Positions 26,526-34,421 of a stretch of 38,979 bases of DNA are shown piece by piece. This DNA comes from VXYL01 sp047518105 (GTDB taxonomy: Bacteria > Pseudomonadota > Gammaproteobacteria > Pseudomonadales > Azotimanducaceae): NCBI GenBank assembly GCA_047518105.1, contig JAKZRQ010000173.1, positions 1 to 38,979 of the forward strand. Direction: 5' to 3'. The translations under genes were made by a program, and so were the position numbers. Within the stretch, counting starts at the first letter, position 1. Each line of letters begins with the position of its first letter. Under the pieces are notes generated by a model. The model was given only the letters and a program-made list of their open reading frames with translations. It was not told the DNA's origin and searched no databases.

Positions 26526-27745
26526 TCTTCTTCCCGCAACGCTTCGACAGGCTGCATGCGTCGCACGCGGAACGCGGGAATCAGGGCACCGATCAGCGTT
26601 CCGGCGAGCATCCACGCCGGCGCCTCGGTCAGAACGTTGAGGTTGAGCGCCGGGTGCAGACGATCGGGCATCATGATCTGGGCGGCCATCTGCTCCATGC
26701 CTTCGATCCCGGCGATATCGATGCCGATGGCGCTCAACGGCAGCACCACCGCCAGGCAAAGCGCGATGCCGATGATGGTGCCCAGCACCCAGACGCACAA
26801 CGCCTCGATCGACAGCATCCCGACGATGGCGTTGGGCCGCATCCCGATCGCGAGCAGCATGCCGAACTCCCGGGTTCGCTCGAACACGGTCATGATGAAG
26901 GCGTTGATCACCGACATCGTGACGACGATCAACAGCAGCCAGTACATCATCGCCGCCGACGCCTTGTCTATCTGTATGGCCTGTTCCAGTTCCGGCAGGA
27001 GTTCGTTCCAATCCAAGATGCGTGCGCCCGGTGGCGCCGCTGCTTCGAACGTCGGCTTGAGTTCGGCGACGCTGCGCGCATCACGGGTTTCGATCACCAC
27101 CCGGTGCACCGCGTCGCCCAGTTCGAACCCGGCCTGCATCGCGGCTAGGCCGACTTGCACCACGCTGCGGTCGATTTCCGGCCGGCCGGTCTCGAACAAG
27201 CCGTCGACCCTCGACACCAGGGCGGCGACACCGCCTTCCATGGCGGAGCCGAGAACCACGATCTCGTCGCCTATGTCGAGGCCGAGGTTCGCGGCCAGGG
27301 CCGCGCCGACGAATGCGCTGTCGAGGCGCGGCAGGTATTCGCCTGCGGTCAGATGGCTCACCAGGGTCGAAAGCGTCGCGTCCCGTTCGGGCTCCACCCC
27401 CATCACCAACGCCCCGAAGCTGCGCTCGCCGGCGGAGACCAGTGCAAAGGCCTCGACGCGGGGGGCCACCGCGACGACCCCGGGCGCGTCCTCGAACCGC
27501 CGCGCTAGGGCAGTGCCTTGTGAAAGCGCGTTCTCGACTTCGGGATTGTCGAAGTACGCCGGGTGCTGGATCTGCACGTGGCCCGTCATCAAGCCCGTGG
27601 CGGTCTCGATCCACGCATCGTAGGAACCCGTTTGGAACGACATCCCCACCGATACCAGGAAGATCGCGAATCCTATGCCGCAGGCGGACATCCAGGTGCG
27701 CAGCCGGCTGCGCCACAGGTTGCGCCAGGCAACCCGGACGAACAT
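26522..27745 (-). CDS. FtsX-like ABC permease (first)
   Basis: A 407-residue permease with the same four-helix FtsX layout. It opens MFVRVAWRNLWRSRLRTWM and a transmembrane helix (GIGFAIFLVSVGMSF). A large periplasmic domain of about 220 residues follows, then MMYWLLLIVVTMSVINAFIMTVFERTREFGMLLAIGM and a C-terminus FRVRRMQPVEALREEE. The ATG at 27745 has AGGGA upstream and gives the standard N-terminus. A TTG at 27829 overlapping the LolA-like stop as TTGA would add 28 polar Gly/Pro/Arg residues. It is distinct from the next permease, so the complex is probably a heterodimer. Confidence 0.88.
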   Translation of the reverse strand: MFVRVAWRNLWRSRLRTWMSACGIGFAIFLVSVGMSFQTGSYDAWIETATGLMTGHVQIQHPAYFDNPEVENALSQGTALARRFEDAPGVVAVAPRVEAFALVSAGERSFGALVMGVEPERDATLSTLVSHLTAGEYLPRLDSAFVGAALAANLGLDIGDEIVVLGSAMEGGVAALVSRVDGLFETGRPEIDRSVVQVGLAAMQAGFELGDAVHRVVIETRDARSVAELKPTFEAAAPPGARILDWNELLPELEQAIQIDKASAAMMYWLLLIVVTMSVINAFIMTVFERTREFGMLLAIGMRPNAIVGMLSIEALCVWVLGTIIGIALCLAVVLPLSAIGIDIAGIEGMEQMAAQIMMPDRLHPALNLNVLTEAPAWMLAGTLIGALIPAFRVRRMQPVEALREEE

Positions 27746-27825
27746 CGAGCCGGTCCCTGGCGTTCTCTTGGGCCGACCGGCGCCCCCCGTGCGGGTAGGT
27801 TGGGGAAGGCGTTGCGCCACGTCGC

Positions 27826-28575
27826 TCAACGCCCGCCTCGCAGGGCGAAGGTGGTGAACCGGCTGTCGTCGACGTCGGCATCGAAATCGGCCGAGTGGTA
27901 GCGGATTTCGGTCCAGCGATCATCCTTGTCGGTGGGGGATATGCGCATCGCGAGTGGGATCACGCGTCCGCCAAGTTCGCCGATCTCCACGGTCTCCATG
28001 CGCTTGAGTGGCTTCTGGCTCTGATCGTAGAAGGTCTGGCTCAGAATCACGTAGTCGTCGCGCAGTTTCAAGGTCTCCTTGCCCCAGACCACGGGTGCGT
28101 TGTCGTGGGGAATCATGTCCAAGGTGTAGACGGTGTGCCCGTCGCGCTCTTCGGTGCCGACGATGGCGATGTCGTAGTGGCGCAGGTACTTGTCGGTGCG
28201 CGACAGGTCGTTGTAGGAGAAGTCGGAACCCGCCCACTGTTGGGACATCCTGCTCGACGGCAGTCGAATCTCCCGGCCGATCTTGGGGGCGTAGCTCCAC
28301 ATCTGTTCGCCCTTCTTGAGCGTCGCCGCGCCGGCGTCCTTGGCCGGAGCGGTGAAGCGGATGAGGGCGTCCTCGCGACCGCGGGTCCAGGCCACGAGGG
28401 ACAGTTTGCGCTCGCCCGAGGGCCGGCGAACGGTCATGGTCATTTCGGTATAGGACGACGTGCCCCGGGTCAGATCGAGCGAACCCTCGATCAGGCTTTG
28501 CGCGGTGACTTCCTCATCCGCGTGCGCACCTAGGCCGACAAAGGCCGCGAAGAGGACGGCCTGCCAGACAGGCAG
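27826..28575 (-). CDS. Outer-membrane lipoprotein-sorting (LolA-like) protein
   Basis: A periplasmic protein of about 250 residues with the LolA-like beta fold that carries lipids or lipid-modified cargo. Visible features are LTRGTSSYTEMTMTVRRPSGERKLSLVAWTRG, the segment WSYAPKIGREIRLPSSRMSQQWAGSDFSYNDL, and ETLKLRDDYVILSQTFYD. The signal peptide is VWQAVLFAAFVGLGAHADEE. The start is a problem: no ATG, GTG or TTG exists in frame close to the signal. A strong GGAGGAG lies at about 28610-28616. CTG at 28575 is the nearest plausible start; in-frame ATGs only occur from 28728 upward, inside the divergent TetR gene. The first gene of the transporter operon, it probably shuttles the substrate from the permeases to the barrel. 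Confidence 0.78.
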   Translation of the reverse strand: MPVWQAVLFAAFVGLGAHADEEVTAQSLIEGSLDLTRGTSSYTEMTMTVRRPSGERKLSLVAWTRGREDALIRFTAPAKDAGAATLKKGEQMWSYAPKIGREIRLPSSRMSQQWAGSDFSYNDLSRTDKYLRHYDIAIVGTEERDGHTVYTLDMIPHDNAPVVWGKETLKLRDDYVILSQTFYDQSQKPLKRMETVEIGELGGRVIPLAMRISPTDKDDRWTEIRYHSADFDADVDDSRFTTFALRGGR

Positions 28576-28654
28576 CCGTTGTCGGCGCCCCGTGCGCGTG
28601 CAATAGTGTCTCCTCCAAGTGCCCAGTCGCCGCGCGGATTGTTTGCCGTTGGGA

Positions 28655-29251
28655 ATGTTGAACTCTCTCCGGGAGAAGAAGAAGCACCGGACGCGTGCCG
28701 AAATCCTCGCCGCTGCCGCCGAGTGCATCGATCGCCAAGGGTATCGCAATGCCAACATGCGCGACATCGCCGTTGCGGCCGACGTTGCCTACCAGACACT
28801 CTACAACTACTTCCCGTCGAAGGCACAGCTTGGTTTGGCGCTGCTCGCCCGGGACGCGGAGGATTGGGGATCTCGTGAGCTTGGCGCGGGCGAGGATCCC
28901 GTGCAGGCGCTGGGCTCGCTCGCTCGATCCGGTATTGCGTTCGTCTCCCGGCGCGACCGGGAGCTATGGCGCGAAGCGGTGGTTGAGGTCATCCGCGCCG
29001 GGGAGTCCGTCGTCCGTCAGGTCGACCCGGGCAGCGGGGAGCGTCTCGATGCGTTGCTCGCCGGTGCCCAGCAGCGCGGCAGTCTCGATGCGTACTTGGA
29101 TACGCAGGTGATGGCGAACGTGATCGAGTCCCTATTCGAGTCGGCCTACTTGGGCTTTATCGTCAACGGCGATTCGGACGCCGAATCCGTGATCGAAGGA
29201 CTCGTTCGGCAGGTCGAGCTTGTCTTGGGGCCGTACCTTCGGCGGGCTTGA
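28655..29251 (+). CDS. TetR/AcrR family transcriptional regulator
   Basis: A 198-residue repressor. The N-terminal helix-turn-helix is typical: TRAEILAAAAECIDRQGYRNANMRDIAVAADVAYQTLYNYFPSKAQLGLAL (about residues 12-60). A variable ligand-binding helical domain follows. The ATG at 28655 was chosen because the HTH starts 10-12 residues later; a GTG at 28619 is possible. It is transcribed away from the LolA-like/permease/ABC/barrel operon, so it is the obvious candidate to repress that operon and itself in response to a small hydrophobic inducer. The short shared region between them would hold the operator. I could not define a clear palindrome there. Confidence 0.9.
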   Translation: MLNSLREKKKHRTRAEILAAAAECIDRQGYRNANMRDIAVAADVAYQTLYNYFPSKAQLGLALLARDAEDWGSRELGAGEDPVQALGSLARSGIAFVSRRDRELWREAVVEVIRAGESVVRQVDPGSGERLDALLAGAQQRGSLDAYLDTQVMANVIESLFESAYLGFIVNGDSDAESVIEGLVRQVELVLGPYLRRA

Positions 29252-29357
29252 GCGGCGCGTTTCGAGGATGCTTGCGGCATTCTCCGGCTCTGGCGCGTGT
29301 GGAAGTGTGACCCGAGTGTCGACATCCAGCGTGCGCAAGGGTCATGGCTTGGTCTAA

Positions 29358-29590
29358 CCCGCATTTCTCACCAGGCCGCTTGTCGGCGTCAAAAAGCTCT
29401 TGGGTTTCACTAGTTTGACCGCGATGTCGGGGATCGTGCCGATGGCGGACTGCGCTGGCCGCGCCTATGCCGCGCTTGCGCGGCACCCTCGCACGGGTCT
29501 TTTGGCCCCGTGTACACACGCGCACGTGCCCGTGTACACACGGGGCCAAAATCCTCCGCGATCATCACGGCCCCTGGTGAGAAATGCGGG
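29358..29590 (+). mobile_element. MITE-like element, copy 2 (233 bp)
   Basis: Same length, orientation and 18-bp terminal repeats (CCCGCATTTCTCACCAGG) as the copy at 16894-17126, with point differences and a few small balanced indels inside. It is flanked by CTAA (29354-29357 and 29591-29594), a different duplication from copy 1, so it inserted independently. The right-hand duplication contains the TAG stop of the lrp-like gene on the minus strand. The internal palindrome GGCCCCGTGTACA...GGGGCC may act as a transcription barrier downstream of that gene. Confidence 0.85.
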
Positions 29591-30067
29591 CTAACCGGTC
29601 GGGTCGCCCAAGGGCAACGCGGTGGTGTACTTGACTTGGCGCAGCGCGAAGGTGGAGGTCAGGTTGCCGACCTCCGGCAAGTGCACCAGGGTGGCCTTCA
29701 GGAGCCGCTCGTAGGCCCCCACGTCGGCGACCACGACGCGTAGCAGGAAGTCGGTTTCGCCGGAAACCGTATAGCACTCCACGATCTCGGGGATGTCCTG
29801 CACCGCTTCCTCGAAGCGGTTGAGGGCGTTTTCCTGGTGGCGCTTCAAGTTGACGTTGACGAATACGTTCACGGCAAGATCGAGCTGTCCGGCGTCCAGT
29901 AGAGTCACCCGGCGCGTGATGACGCCGCGTTCCTCCAATCGCTTTACGCGCCGCCAGCAGGGGGTGTGGGAGAGACCGACCTTCTCGCCCAACTCCTGCA
30001 TGGATACGTCTGCGGTTTCCTGCAATTCCCTGAGAATGCGGCGGTCGATGGGGTCTAGCAAATACAT
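29591..30067 (-). CDS. Lrp/AsnC family transcriptional regulator
   Basis: A 158-residue regulator of amino-acid metabolism. The N-terminal winged HTH (LDPIDRRILRELQETADVSMQELGEKVGLSHTPCWRRVKRLEERGVI) is followed by a RAM ligand-binding domain (IVECYTVSGETDFLLRVVVADVGAYERLL). It is the normal length. It diverges from the indolepyruvate oxidoreductase gene, a conserved arrangement, so it probably controls that gene in response to an aromatic or branched-chain amino acid. Its TAG stop lies inside the target duplication of the MITE at 29358-29590. Removing the element in silico leaves GGTTAGACC, so the stop would be unchanged and the protein is intact. Confidence 0.92.
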   Translation of the reverse strand: MYLLDPIDRRILRELQETADVSMQELGEKVGLSHTPCWRRVKRLEERGVITRRVTLLDAGQLDLAVNVFVNVNLKRHQENALNRFEEAVQDIPEIVECYTVSGETDFLLRVVVADVGAYERLLKATLVHLPEVGNLTSTFALRQVKYTTALPLGDPTG

Positions 30068-30091
30068 CCTAGTAGATTCCTAGTAATAGGA
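30067..30091. promoter_or_regulatory. Probable Lrp-type operator in the lrp/iorAB intergenic region
   Basis: TCCTAGTA occurs twice (30067 and 30078) and the second copy forms the inverted repeat TCCTA-GTAA-TAGGA (30078-30091). The region is AT-rich, unlike its surroundings, and touches the lrp start codon, fitting autoregulation by the Lrp-like protein and control of the divergent gene. Confidence 0.5.
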
Positions 30092-30193
30092 TATTATTCC
30101 AACAAGTTAGCTCTTTGAATAAAAAATGCAACGCCTTTCCTCCGGTATTGGGCATAAGATCGTTGAATAGGAGCGCTGTCGACGAGGTTACTA

Positions 30194-33100
30194 ATGCTGG
30201 ATGTCAATCGAACGGCATCGCTCGCCGAGGCGCGATACGGAACCGAAGCGGCGATGGCCTATCTGACGGGCATTCAGGCGCTCGTCCGCCTCCCGCTCGA
30301 CCAGCGTCGCCTCGATATCCGCGCCGGCCTCGATACCGCAGGATTCATCTCGGGATACCGGGGTTCGCCGCTAGGTGGATTCGACCGGGAACTCTGGCGA
30401 CAGTCCGCCGATCTCGCCGCCCACCGCGTTGTCTTCCAGCCCGGGGTCAACGAGGATCTGGCTGCCACCGCTGTTTGGGGAAGCCAACAGGTGGGGCTGT
30501 TCCCGGGCGCACGCCACGACGGCGTGTTCGGGATGTGGTACGGCAAGGCGCCTGGCCTCGACCGGTCGTGCGATGCCGTGCGTCACGCCAACGCCGCCGG
30601 AACGAATCCATTGGGCGGCGTGCTGCTGGTGGTCGGCGACGACCACGGCTGCAAGTCCTCCACGTTGCCTAGCGCCAGCGAATTCGCGCTTCGCGATCTG
30701 GGCGTGCCGGTGTTCGCACCCGCCGACGTGCAGGACGTCCTCGATTTCGGCCTTGCCGGATGGGCGATGTCGCGCTACGCAGGCTGCTGGACCGGTCTCG
30801 TGGCGGTGACCGACGTCATGGACAGCGCGCTTACCGTCGGTGTCGAGCTTGGGCGGCACCGGTTCGTCTGTCCGCCCCACGACGAACGCCCGCACCTGCG
30901 CCTCGCCGACTCGCCCATGGAACAGGAAGCCCGCATGGCCACGAAGCTTCGGCTGGCCAGCGAGTTCGCATCGGCGAACCCCATCGACCGCGTCGTGACC
31001 GATCCCCGCAAGCCGCGCCTGGTGGTGGTTACGGCGGGGAAGACCTACGCCGATGTGCGCGAAGCCATGGACAAGCTGGACATGGGCTCACAAGAAGCGA
31101 TTGAAGGCGCCGGCGTCCGCTTGGTCAAGCTCGGACTCACGTGGCCGCTGGATCCGGAACGGGTTGCCCAATTCTGCCGGGGAGCTCGTCGAGTGCTGGT
31201 GGTCGAGGAGAAGCGACCGTTCGTGGAGGATCAGTTGAAGGCGATCCTTTTCGGACGGCCGATCGAAATCCTAGGCAAGAACGCGTCCCCTGGCCGCTCG
31301 GGGACGGTGCCGAGCGGGCTTCTCCCCACCACCGGCGAACTCGATGTGCCCACCATCGCCGCCGCCCTCGTGACGGTTCTCGAACGTGTTGCCGACACGG
31401 GATACCTCGGCGAAGTCGCGACTGCGGCCGGCGCGCTCCCTGGCGATGCGCAACCCGCCAAGGAAGCACGCAAGCCGTTGTATTGCGCGGGTTGTCCGCA
31501 CAGCGTCTCGACCCGCGTGCCGCAGGGCAGCCGCGCAGCCGCGGGAATCGGCTGCCACTACATGGTGCAGTGGATGGATCGCAATACGGCGACCGTGACC
31601 CACATGGGCGCCGAGGGCGTGAACTGGATCGGCCAGGCGCCGTTCACCGACGAAGACCACATCTTCGCCAATCTCGGCGATGGCACCTACTTCCATTCCG
31701 GCATCCTGGCCATCCGTGCCGCAGTGGCCGCCGGCGTCAATATCACCTACAAGGTGCTCTTCAACGACGCGGTTGCCATGACCGGCGGGCAACTTGTGGA
31801 CGGATCGCTGTCCGTGGCGGACATCGTCGCCCAAGTGCGTGCCGAAGGCGTCTCGGCGGTGCGCGTGGTCAGCGACGACCCGCGGCGTCATCGGGGAGCG
31901 GCATTTCGGGTCGCGCCGCGCAAGCATCTGGACACCGTGCAACGGCAACTCAGAGCAACAGCGGGTTGTTCGGTTTTGATCTACGACCAGACCTGCGCTG
32001 CCGAACTGCGCCGCCGCCGCAAACGCGGAACGGCGGTGGATCCGGATGTGCGCGCCGTCATCAACGACGCGGTCTGCGAAGGTTGCGGCGACTGTTCGGC
32101 CCAGTCGAACTGCGTTGCGGTGGAGCCCCTCGAGACCGAGTTCGGCGTCAAGCGAACCATCAACCAGACTGCCTGCAACAAGGATCTCTCCTGCCTCGAC
32201 GGCTTCTGCCCGGCCTTTGTGACCCTCTCCGGTGCCAAGCGGAAGGCAGGCGTCGCCATCGAACATGCCGCCACAACGACCCTGCCGGCACCGGCTGTCG
32301 GTTGTCGCGCGGCGAATGTCCTGATTGCCGGCGTCGGCGGCACCGGCATCGTCACGACCTCGCAGATTCTGAGCACTGCGGTGCATTTGGATGGCGGCTT
32401 CGTGTCCGCCCTCGACATGACCGGCCTCGCCCAGAAAGGCGGCGCGGTACTTGGTCACGTACGGATCTCTCCAGCCGGGAGCGGGCATCCTCCGACCCGG
32501 ATTCCGGCGGCCAGCGTGGACATCCTGATCGGCGCGGACGCCGTGACCGCAGCCAGCCGCGACGTGCTCGGTTTGACATCCCCGCACCGAACCACCGTCA
32601 TCCTCAACACGCACCTTGCGCCGACCGCCGCGTTCGTCCTCCGACAAGGCCAAGACGACAGTTTCGGAAAGCTCCATGAGCGGCTGCGTCAACGATCCAA
32701 GCGACTGGCGTCGGTGGACGCGAATGCCACCACCAAGGCGATGTTCGGCTCGACCGACTACGCCAACATCTTTCTCATGGGATACGCCTTCCAGGCGGCG
32801 GCGATCCCGGTCTCCCTCGAAGCGTTGGAGCGCGCGATCACCCTGAATGGGGTGGCCGTCGCCAACAATCTGGCGGCATTCCATCAAGGCCGGCGCGCCG
32901 CGCACGATGCCCGGCTGTGGTCTGACCCGGACGCGGAAGAGGTCGAACACCCTTCGGCGGCGATGGTTCTTCCCGCCGAAGCGATGCAACCGCGTCGGTC
33001 CCGAAGCCTCGACGAGCGCATCGCCACGCGAAGCGCCTTCCTGGTGTCCTACCAGGATCAGGCGTTGGCGAGGCGCTACGAGGAACTCGTCAGCCGGATT

Positions 33101-33718
33101 CGCGCCGCCGAGCAGCGCGTCGAACCGGACAGCGTCGTGCTTGTCGAGGCGGTCTCGGAGAGCTACTTCAAGCTCCTGGCGGTGAAGGACGAATACGAGG
33201 TGGCGCGACTGTTCACCGAGCGGCTCGCGGGTTCCGGCGGCGACTTCCGGGCCAAGCTCGCCAATCAGTTCGAACCGGGGTTCAAAGCGACGTACCACTT
33301 CGCGCCGCCGCTGTTGGCCTTCGCCGGTCGGGACGCCAACGGGCGGCCGAAGAAGATCGCCGTGGGGGGATGGATCACGCCCGTCCTTCGCCTGCTGTCG
33401 AAGATGAGACGACTGCGCGGCAGCGTTTTGGATCCTTTCCGAATTAGCGCGGAGCGGCGGCTCGAACGCCAACTGCGGGAGCAGTTCGAGGCCGACATCG
33501 ACCACGTTGTGGAATCGCTCGACGACGCCAACTTCGACACCGCTGTGGCCTTGGTCCGCCTGCCGGCGGGAATCAAGGGCTTCGGTCCGGTGAAGGAAGC
33601 TGCGGCCCGCATCGCCTCTGATCGGCGGCGAACGTACCTGGCCGAGCTGCACACGCCGCCCGCGCCGGTGCGGGTCGGGACGCAGGGGGTGCCGACTCCG
33701 GAGCACGAAGCGGCGTAG
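30194..33718 (+). CDS. Indolepyruvate ferredoxin oxidoreductase, fused alpha-beta subunits
   Basis: A 1174-residue 2-oxoacid:acceptor oxidoreductase that decarboxylates aryl pyruvates to acyl-CoA with TPP and Fe-S clusters, the later step of aromatic amino-acid breakdown. Domains run in order: N-terminal pyrimidine-type region (FLTG-like YLTGIQALVRLPL, GYRGSPLGG), the TPP domain with YCAGCPHS and NLGDGTYFHSGILAIRAAV, a ferredoxin-like Cys-rich segment (CEGCGDC...CNKDLSCLDGFCPAF), an IorB/gamma domain with GVGGTGIVTTSQIL, and a C-terminal DUF6537 region. This is the standard bacterial IorAB fusion. GAGG seven bases before the ATG at 30194 supports the start. It is divergent from an Lrp regulator. 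Confidence 0.95.
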   Translation: MLDVNRTASLAEARYGTEAAMAYLTGIQALVRLPLDQRRLDIRAGLDTAGFISGYRGSPLGGFDRELWRQSADLAAHRVVFQPGVNEDLAATAVWGSQQVGLFPGARHDGVFGMWYGKAPGLDRSCDAVRHANAAGTNPLGGVLLVVGDDHGCKSSTLPSASEFALRDLGVPVFAPADVQDVLDFGLAGWAMSRYAGCWTGLVAVTDVMDSALTVGVELGRHRFVCPPHDERPHLRLADSPMEQEARMATKLRLASEFASANPIDRVVTDPRKPRLVVVTAGKTYADVREAMDKLDMGSQEAIEGAGVRLVKLGLTWPLDPERVAQFCRGARRVLVVEEKRPFVEDQLKAILFGRPIEILGKNASPGRSGTVPSGLLPTTGELDVPTIAAALVTVLERVADTGYLGEVATAAGALPGDAQPAKEARKPLYCAGCPHSVSTRVPQGSRAAAGIGCHYMVQWMDRNTATVTHMGAEGVNWIGQAPFTDEDHIFANLGDGTYFHSGILAIRAAVAAGVNITYKVLFNDAVAMTGGQLVDGSLSVADIVAQVRAEGVSAVRVVSDDPRRHRGAAFRVAPRKHLDTVQRQLRATAGCSVLIYDQTCAAELRRRRKRGTAVDPDVRAVINDAVCEGCGDCSAQSNCVAVEPLETEFGVKRTINQTACNKDLSCLDGFCPAFVTLSGAKRKAGVAIEHAATTTLPAPAVGCRAANVLIAGVGGTGIVTTSQILSTAVHLDGGFVSALDMTGLAQKGGAVLGHVRISPAGSGHPPTRIPAASVDILIGADAVTAASRDVLGLTSPHRTTVILNTHLAPTAAFVLRQGQDDSFGKLHERLRQRSKRLASVDANATTKAMFGSTDYANIFLMGYAFQAAAIPVSLEALERAITLNGVAVANNLAAFHQGRRAAHDARLWSDPDAEEVEHPSAAMVLPAEAMQPRRSRSLDERIATRSAFLVSYQDQALARRYEELVSRIRAAEQRVEPDSVVLVEAVSESYFKLLAVKDEYEVARLFTERLAGSGGDFRAKLANQFEPGFKATYHFAPPLLAFAGRDANGRPKKIAVGGWITPVLRLLSKMRRLRGSVLDPFRISAERRLERQLREQFEADIDHVVESLDDANFDTAVALVRLPAGIKGFGPVKEAAARIASDRRRTYLAELHTPPAPVRVGTQGVPTPEHEAA

Positions 33719-33778
33719 GCGTGGACGCCGGGCGCACCGGGCGCATGTGCAAACGGTTCCATCGTCGGACGCGGTGCG

Positions 33779-33784
33779 TATAAT
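33779..33784 (+). promoter_or_regulatory. -10 box (TATAAT) before the cytochrome c gene
   Basis: A perfect TATAAT lies 41 bp before the proposed start. No good -35 matches 16-18 bp upstream (GTTCCA at best), so the promoter may need an activator. Confidence 0.45.
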
Positions 33785-33825
33785 TCGCGCCTTCCATCCA
33801 TGAGATCACCGGTTTGGCTGTCTAC

Positions 33826-34260
33826 GTGAGGACATTTCTTTGCTGCGTCGGCATTGCCTTCGCTGCCACCACGGCTTCGGGCGAGAGTGTTCCGGCAGGT
33901 AGCGTGGCGGACATCGAGGAGCGCACCCGACCGTTCGGCGAACTCTGCCTCGAAGGCGATGACTGCGGGGGCGTGGAGAGTTCGGCGCCGGTCGTTGCCG
34001 GGCCATCGGGGAGAGACGGTGCCGAGGTCTACGCCGGCTCGTGCGGGACGTGCCATGAAGCCGGACTCAACCAGGCGCCGAAGGTCGGCGACCTCGAAGC
34101 GTGGGGGCCGCGCCTGGAGAAAGGCATCGAGGAACTGGTGCGGGTCAGCCGCGAGGGACTCAACCTGATGCCGCCGATGGGCGCGTGCGTTTCGTGCACC
34201 GACGACGAACTCCGTGCCGCCATCGAATTCATGACCGACGAGCCAGGGGACGCGGGTTAG
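33826..34260 (+). CDS. Cytochrome c5-type periplasmic monoheme cytochrome
   Basis: A 144-residue protein with a signal peptide (VRTFLCCVGIAFAATTASGES) from a GTG start at 33826; a TTG at 33814 is an alternative. The heme site is CGTCH at residues 73-77. The distal Met115 lies in LNLMPPMG. Two extra cysteines, Cys121 and Cys124 in ACVSCTDDE, match the disulfide of cytochrome c5. A linker of about 35 residues with a Cys pair (ELCLEGDDCGG) separates signal and heme domain, as in many proteobacterial homologues. It carries electrons in the periplasm to terminal oxidases or other acceptors. It stands alone downstream of iorAB. Confidence 0.88.
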   Translation: MRTFLCCVGIAFAATTASGESVPAGSVADIEERTRPFGELCLEGDDCGGVESSAPVVAGPSGRDGAEVYAGSCGTCHEAGLNQAPKVGDLEAWGPRLEKGIEELVRVSREGLNLMPPMGACVSCTDDELRAAIEFMTDEPGDAG

Positions 34261-34275
34261 TTGGCCAGGACCTAA

Positions 34276-34348
34276 GCGGCGGCCCACGGCGGCGCACGAG
34301 TGGCGCACGGCGGCCCAGGGCGGCTCACGGCGGCTCACGGCGGCTCAC
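34276..34348. repeat. Degenerate 10-bp GGCGGCTCAC tandem repeat
   Basis: About seven imperfect units of CACGGCGGCT type fill the gap between the cytochrome gene and comM. The last three are exact GGCGGCTCAC copies. The gap (34261-34421) holds no gene and no clear terminator. Confidence 0.75.
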
Positions 34349-34421
34349 GAATAGCGCGCCGGGATCGAGAATTCCGCGTTTCCACCGTCGGTATGACCCA
34401 CGCCTGCAAGACTCGCACGGG

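Noticed and set aside
16890..29594. Composite transposon formed by the two MITE copies
   Set aside because: Each copy has its own, different target duplication, so they inserted separately. There is no shared duplication at the outer ends.
31271..33706. 811-codon open frame antisense to the indolepyruvate oxidoreductase gene
   Set aside because: The sense gene is intact with TPP and Fe-S motifs; the antisense product is His/Arg-rich without domain structure, as expected from codon-bias mirroring.
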